The notes under the pieces: model-generated
The model's database searches: none
Told to the model about the DNA's origin: nothing
What the model saw: the letters and a program-made list of their open reading frames with translations, nothing else
Made by a program: the position numbers and the translations under genes
Origin: Chelydra serpentina
Lineage: Eukaryota; Chordata; Testudines; Chelydridae
Length of the DNA stretch: 64,000 bases
Direction: 5' to 3'
Assembly: GCA_037349315.1 (NCBI GenBank)
Contig: JBAIAC010000001.1
Coordinates: 5,498,001 to 5,562,000, forward strand
In this document: one piece after another, positions 58,736 through 64,000 of the stretch
How the letters are laid out: the number at the start of each line of letters is the position of its first letter
Position numbering within the stretch: the stretch's first letter is position 1

Positions 58736-58808
58736 AGTCTCTAAGGTGCTACAAGTTTTTCTTTCTTATTTTCATTTTGCTGACACAGACTAACACGGCT
58801 ACTACACT

Positions 58809-59298
58809 TAAACCTATCATGATACAAGTGTTGAACATGGAACTCTGCAACCACAAAAGGCTCTGTGATTACAACTCAGGTAGGGCCCAACTAATTCTAC
58901 TGAACAGTAAAGCAGAGTTCACCCTGACATGCACTGAATCAAGGCTCAGTTATAGCAACAGGTTCATATTGCTGCTGACACTCATTTCACCAACAAATTG
59001 TCCACAGAAATAGGTTGCTCTCTGCTTCCAAGAAGACCTAAGTACAGAAGAAGCTGGAGCATACCAAGTACAATACATAACAACAGAAACACACCTAGGC
59101 ATCTCCATATACACATAAAATATGCAATAATAATATTAAGAAAATACAATAATAAAGGAATAAAATAAAATAATTAAACACAAAAGCAAATATATTGGCA
59201 CCATATTAGCATAAAAGATTAATTCCTACTCTGGGGACATTTGCTTCCTACATTTCCTGACAGATACACTAAAAAGATAAATACCAACTACAGCTATA
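58809..59298. other. Unassigned AT-rich sequence
   Basis: No gene is recognised. It is A-rich at 59100-59200. Confidence 0.4.
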
Positions 59299-59567
59299 TC
59301 TACACTGCAATCAAAGGTGTGACTTGCAGCCCAAGCAGGCATACCTGCAGTAGCTGTAATCTAGCTACCATGCTAAAAATAGCAGTGAAAACATGGCAGC
59401 ATGGGCTTCAACACAGGCTGTACGAGCCTGCCTAGTCCCCCTGGGTACATACTCATAGCTTGTGCTGAAGTCCATACAGCAATTTTTAGCTTGCTAACTA
59501 ACTAGATTAAAGCACACGTGTGTGTGCCTACACGAGCAGTGAAACACACCTTTGATTGCAGTGTAGA
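59299..59567. mobile_element. MITE with perfect 23-bp TIRs (Harbinger-like)
   Basis: TCTACACTGCAATCAAAGGT at 59299 and its exact reverse complement ending at 59567 extend to 23 matching bases. The CTACACTGCAAT terminus is typical of an old amniote Harbinger-type MITE family. Flanking bases are too diverged for a sure TSD. It is non-coding. Confidence 0.8.
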
Positions 59568-59577
59568 ATTAGTCTAA

Positions 59578-59867
59578 GGCCATGTCTACACTACAGACCT
59601 ATATCAGTATAACTACTTTGCTCAGAAGTGTGAAAAATCCACACGCTTGAGTGACATAGTTATACAGACCTAATGTGCCATGTAGAGAGTGCTACGTTGA
59701 TGGGCGAGGTTCTCCCGTCAGCATAGCTACCACTTCTCAGGGAGGTGGATTAAGTATGCTGATGCGAAAACCTTGCCGGCATAGTAGCATCTTTACTAAC
59801 ATGCTACAGCAGGGCAGTTGCACTGGTGCAGTTGCACCACTCTTGTGCTATACATGAAGGCAAGCCC
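59578..59867. mobile_element. Harbinger-type MITE, TSD TAA
   Basis: It starts GGCCATGTCTACACTAC and ends CATGAAGGCAAGCCC, with TAA at 59575-59577 and 59868-59870. The interior has GTTATACAGACC / 'CAGTATAACTACTTTGCTCA' fold-back words. It lies only ten bases from the preceding MITE. Confidence 0.8.
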
Positions 59868-59870
59868 TAA

Positions 59871-61453
59871 AAGGCATATTATCTTCTGGGATAAATTTTC
59901 ATCCAGGCTCCCAAGTTCCATCTTGTGTGTATGGTAAATTGTGTGCACACATACTTTCACTTCCATTTTAAGGTGCCAATGCATGCTAACACTTCTAAAA
60001 CCTGCATGTGAACATCAAATTATCCACCATCTGAGTGCATGCAAGTGTCAGCATTTTCATCCACAACGTCCATTATCATCAAACATGTGTAGAGTACATG
60101 TCTGCAGACCATGGCACCAGCCAGACTGACCACAGTTGATGGTGTCACACCAGGCATAATGTAGTGAAGTTCCCTGACTTGGCTCAATCCTGTGAATCCA
60201 CAAATCTCTGGGGTGGCCACACCACACATTGGAATCAAGGTTCATCAAGAAGTGTTTACCAACTAAGGCTATGTTGATGATGCTGCCTACCTAGTGGAGA
60301 AGTCAGAAAATTTCAGCCCCCCAGCAAGATCTCCAAAACACTGCCTGCACTACAGAGTTGGACATCTCATGGCAGAAGACCAAGGACCAGAATGCCAGTG
60401 CTGGGCCATTAGAACCCCCAGCCCAGGTGGGGTCAAGTACCATAGAGAGCATTGATAAGTTCACTTACTTAGGCTGCAAGCAGAGTTCAAATGGTCGCAG
60501 CAAACCAGTCATTCTTTGCCAAATAGGTCCCACCAACTCCTGCATGAAGGCTATGTATCGCTTATGGATGTAAAAATGTCTTTGCGCTCAGACAAATTTC
60601 AGGATCCACATAGTCCACAGGGGCCAAATTCCAGTTTGCACATGCAGATTTTAACACTTGCATGCATAGGCCTTGGATAACCTCCAGTTTGCTTGGAGGT
60701 ATTGACCTTTGTGCACGTATGTCAGCATCTACAAAGAGTGGGTGCAAGTATATGCATATGCCATTTTGAAAGTATATGCATGTAAAGCTCATCATCTCAG
60801 AAGTTCTGCAGTCAAATCAAAAAGATGTTGCCATAAATTAAAGTGGTCCCTGGCTGCTCTAATTTTATGCCAGTGACTGCACTGCCCCCGTGAGCAACCC
60901 CACAGCCCAAGGACACAAATATTAATTAAACTGTGCCTCTTCCCACCCCCTCTCTTCCCCCCAGGATGGTCTGTATGTGCTTTATCTCCTAGAGGTACAG
61001 GATTTGAGATCCAGTATCTGCATCAGGATACACACTGGCATTCAGACTTACACAATTGTTGCTGATCCATGTGATGCATCTCTGTTTATTTAAACTTGGT
61101 CCACTGTCAGAAATTGTTTGACTCCTTTTTAAAATGCAAGTAGGGGCTTCTGAAACAAACCCACTTTTTTCCTCCTGTAAATATGCAGGTCAGAGCAGAG
61201 ATAAACAGCTTAGCAGTATATTGTATTCATTTAAATGGAGCATTCAGGCTATTAGATCAGAAACAGCCAAATACTAACTGGTTTTGATGATACAGTGCTA
61301 TGCAGGTAAAATAAACTATTTAACAGTGAACAGAAAATCAATCTTTGGCCTTAAAAAAAATCCAAGAAGACACCAAGATCTCTACTGATGGAATGCTGAT
61401 GACCTTTCTATTTATTCTTTCAATGTTAAGAGACTTGGGGGAAATATTAAAAG
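59871..61453. other. Unassigned sequence
   Basis: No gene or named repeat is recognised. Confidence 0.4.
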
Positions 61454-61455
61454 TA

Positions 61456-61567
61456 GGGTGACCAGATGTTCCGATTTTATAGGGACAGTCCCAATTTTTG
61501 GGTCTTTTTCTTATATAGGCTCCTATTACCCGCAACCCGATTTTTCACACTTGCTGTCTGGTCACCC
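61456..61567 (-). mobile_element. Mariner/Tc1-like MITE, TA target
   Basis: The termini GGGTGACCAGATG and CTGTCTGGTCACCC are flanked by TA (61454-61455 and 61568-61569). It is the same family as 13004, reversed: here ATTTTATAGGGACAGTCCCA comes first. The 112 bp are non-coding. Confidence 0.85.
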
Positions 61568-61569
61568 TA

Positions 61570-63495
61570 ATTAAAAGCCATACAGCTTGTCATGGTTAGA
61601 TGCTGTTGAAAAGCAGATGTGAGGAATTTTGTCTACAGCAGATATTGACAAGAACGTATAATTTTTAAAGGATTATTTAGATGTCAACATATGAATAGTA
61701 GTTAAGTTAATTCACACCACATTCCAATATATTTCAAGTAGTACAATAACTGCAAATATCTTTCTCTTCTGGACCATCCAATTTGCTTCTAGCCTTTATA
61801 CTTCTACTGAATTCAGACTGTGAGACCATTGCTTCTAAATAAATGCTCTAGCTATGTCACAGGAACATGCCCCAGTGGATCAGATGAATGAAAAGTTCTG
61901 GGTAACTTTTTCTAGGGTTTCTTGTTAATTTTGTTGAGGTCAGATTTCTGCATGGCACTTATATCTACAAAAGAGACTTTACACTAAAACTGTTTCTGAA
62001 AGCACATCGTTCACAGTACTGTTTATGGATGTTTTCTGAACATTGCATTTTATAGTTGCATCAACTTCATTTTAATCTCACCTGACAGCAATTCTATCAC
62101 ACTGGGTTCAGAGAATGCTGTGGATAATTCATTATTGAAGGCAGACATTGGTTACAAGCCACACACCTGTTGTCATATCATGCCATATATATCAAAGTAC
62201 AGCCAGTTCCTTGTATAGACTGCTATCAAATGTTTCTCCCTGCTGAGAATGACACTGGCCACTTGATATTGGATGATTTTGTTATAATCCAATTTTTTGT
62301 TTTACAAAAAAACATTGTGCTTCTCTTTAATTTGTCCTTTCTGACCCCCCAAAACTTGCAGCTCTGACACAATACTTGGCACTAAGCATAGACAGAGCAG
62401 CTGTACCAGTTGCAGACTGAAAAGCTCCTAACAGAGAAAGCATGGTTGATGATTCATTTCTCCTTGCTTTTTAATATGGTATCTGAGAGATTCTCATTCA
62501 TTCTTCATGAACCTAGCACCTGTCAAAGATCAGTTCAGTACAATGGTAACCTACAGAACCATTCCAGTTGCACATCTCTCAGCATTTCTATTAGAAGTCT
62601 CTGTTTTCAGAGGATTCTACATATCAGCCACAAACCTCGCTCTGAGTTTAAATTTAAACACACAAGGGCCAGTTTCCAAAAGAGCGAATGGGAATTTAGC
62701 TACTGATTTTCAATGATGTTAATAGGATTCATGTGTTACTATTCCTTTGCTCAATTTGCAACTCATCAGTGGCAATGGTCATATACATATGAGGTCCGTC
62801 CACTAATCTTTACTGCATTTAAATCACTTTGAAAAGGTTTAATTTTAACTGTAGTGTTAGGAAGAGAGAATATTCTGGCCTTCATCTATGGAGATGTAAC
62901 TGTTTCCATTTTTAAATGTATAGAGAGAAATGTTTTAAATGTATGTTCCTTAAATATATTGTGTAGCAGAAAAAAAGACAACTAGTTTAATTGATTTTTT
63001 TTTACCTAATTCAAATACACACTATATTCACTCTTCTGCAGGTTTCTTTGAGAGCAATATCAGTATGTGCTTCAAAGTTTATGGATTGCTCAATGTTCTC
63101 TAAAACTGAATTATACCATATATATCTTGTTTCACCAACAGAATTGCTTTTACCGTTTTCAATCAGGCTAAGAACTAAAAAGTATGTTGACACACAAATG
63201 TTTTCTCTGGAAACCCATTTTATGTGAATTACTTAAGGCCCAGTCTTACATATACTACGTTTGTAAAGGATTTATCACAATAACCTTTGTCCCGAGACCA
63301 TATGACCAAGAATATATTTAAATATAGCCTCATAATGTGGTGTGTCCTTGCAATAATATAAAAATGTGCATTCAGATGATAGCAGATTATGTCTAACAGA
63401 GCTGCTTTACTAGAAATATACATCACAATCCTGATGCTGTCCTAAAAGTTATGAAAACATCTTTATATCTCTTCCAGTTCTCAGTGAAATAAATA
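61570..63495. other. Unassigned AT-rich sequence
   Basis: No gene is seen. One dispersed TTTCCAAAAGAG-type word occurs near 62666. Confidence 0.4.
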
Positions 63496-63791
63496 TTTGC
63501 CCAACAGTTTGTTACAGTAAGTAATGCGTTCCTAGAGTGTGATAGAAACCCTGGGTACAATGTAATTTAGATCACTATTTAAATAACTATCCAATTCGGC
63601 TCCATGGTACTAAGGCCAGATTCCCAGCTGGTGTAAATCAACATAGATCTTTCAATCATCTGAAGATACACCATCTGAGGATGTGTTACTGGGCCAAATT
63701 GAATGGTTAGTTCAACAGCGGTATAAATGTGTCCAGGTTTTCTATCGCAGTTTAGGAAAGCGCTACTTACTGTAACAAACTATTGGGCATA
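63496..63791. mobile_element. Long-TIR MITE, about 296 bp
   Basis: TGCCCAACAGTTTGTTACAG on the left is mirrored by CTGTAACAAACTATTGGGCA on the right. Pairing continues with mismatches for at least 55 bases (AGTAATGCGTTCCTA against TAGGAAAGCGCTACT) and weakly for about 45 more (ATCCAATTCGGC against GGCCAAATTGAAT). It is non-coding. Flanks look alike (AATATT / TATATT) but no clean duplication can be set. The family is unknown to me. Confidence 0.8.
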
Positions 63792-64000
63792 TATTCATGC
63801 TGGGGTTTTCAAAGGAGCCTAACAGGTGTTAGACACCAAAATCTCTCAGAAATTCAATGGGAGTTGAATGCTTAACTGCTTTAGGCCCATTTGAATATCT
63901 CAAACTTATTTCACCAAGTATTGGGATATTTTCTTAATTTTCATTTTAGTACGAGGTTTAAGAAGTCTGGGTGGAATTTTTCCAGAAAGTCAATGATGCT
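63792..64000. other. Unassigned end of window
   Basis: Contains a GGTTTTCAAAGGAGCCTAAC word of the dispersed type noted elsewhere. Otherwise nothing is recognised. Confidence 0.4.

Larger units (their letters stand above)
57856..58808 (+). mobile_element. 5'-truncated Penelope-like element
   Basis: The C-terminal coding part, a 3' UTR of about 270 bp and the tail AGACTAACACGGCTAC are present. RT is lost except for the last linker (SPQLKPLQRIIKDLQPIL). The 3' tail matches both ends of the 7427-7898 insertion. I could not identify a target duplication. Confidence 0.87.

Overview
The window reads as non-coding nuclear DNA from a turtle, most likely a hidden-necked (cryptodiran) one. Six copies of a tRNA-headed SINE carry the head and CR1-like tail typical of Cry/tortoise pol III SINEs. 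They sit among CR1 and CR1/L3-like LINEs, Harbinger, hAT and mariner-type MITEs, a Penelope-like element (PLE), MIR-like SINEs and solo LTRs. This mix is what I know from testudine genomes; species level cannot be read. I found no convincing host exon, tRNA or rRNA gene, or CRISPR array. Nearly all long ORFs fall inside transposable elements or their reverse strands.

Layout. 0-8 kb: mostly AT-rich unassigned sequence with one SINE, a TC/AC microsatellite, a solo LTR (4-bp TSD) and a PLE remnant with inverted tails and a 12-bp TSD. 8-13 kb: an LTR-like repeat, a 1.1-kb solo LTR (5-bp TSD), the front half of a decayed Harbinger transposon, an old CR1/L3 fragment and a mariner-like MITE. 13-24 kb: unassigned sequence, a 5'-truncated young CR1, an old CR1 split by a Harbinger MITE (TSD TAA), a 96-bp palindrome, a SINE, and an old CR1/L3 copy split by a Harbinger MITE (TSD TTA) and by a SINE. 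24-25.3 kb: an LTR with internal tandem repeats. 28-33 kb: the densest block, with five hAT-type MITEs (two with perfect 8-bp TSDs), a GC-rich 47-bp minisatellite inside one of them, and a diverged inverted repeat whose right arm has gained two SINEs. 33-37.5 kb: a MIR, a SINE, a hAT MITE (8-bp TSD) and a second solo LTR (TSD ATAC).

37.7-42.3 kb holds the most complete gene set: an almost full-length CR1 on the minus strand. ORF1 (zinc-finger-like, coiled coil, SGNH esterase) and ORF2 (endonuclease plus reverse transcriptase) are broken only by in-frame stops, two in each ORF, with no frameshift seen. 42.5-47 kb: a CR1/L3 fragment, then largely unassigned sequence. 47.2-48 kb: an L1 3' end. 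50.4-54.3 kb: a decayed autonomous Harbinger with a DDE transposase (+) and a convergent Myb-like gene (-), plus a 109-bp inverted copy of the Myb gene's 3' end. 57-64 kb: a MIR, a PLE fragment encoding GIY-YIG with a hammerhead-like motif in its 3' region, two adjacent Harbinger-type MITEs, a mariner-like MITE and a long-TIR MITE.

The genes here act only as selfish-element machinery. CR1 supplies RT/EN, and the SINE tail matches the CR1 tail. Harbinger supplies transposase plus Myb-like protein, which its MITEs would need. No element looks fully intact.
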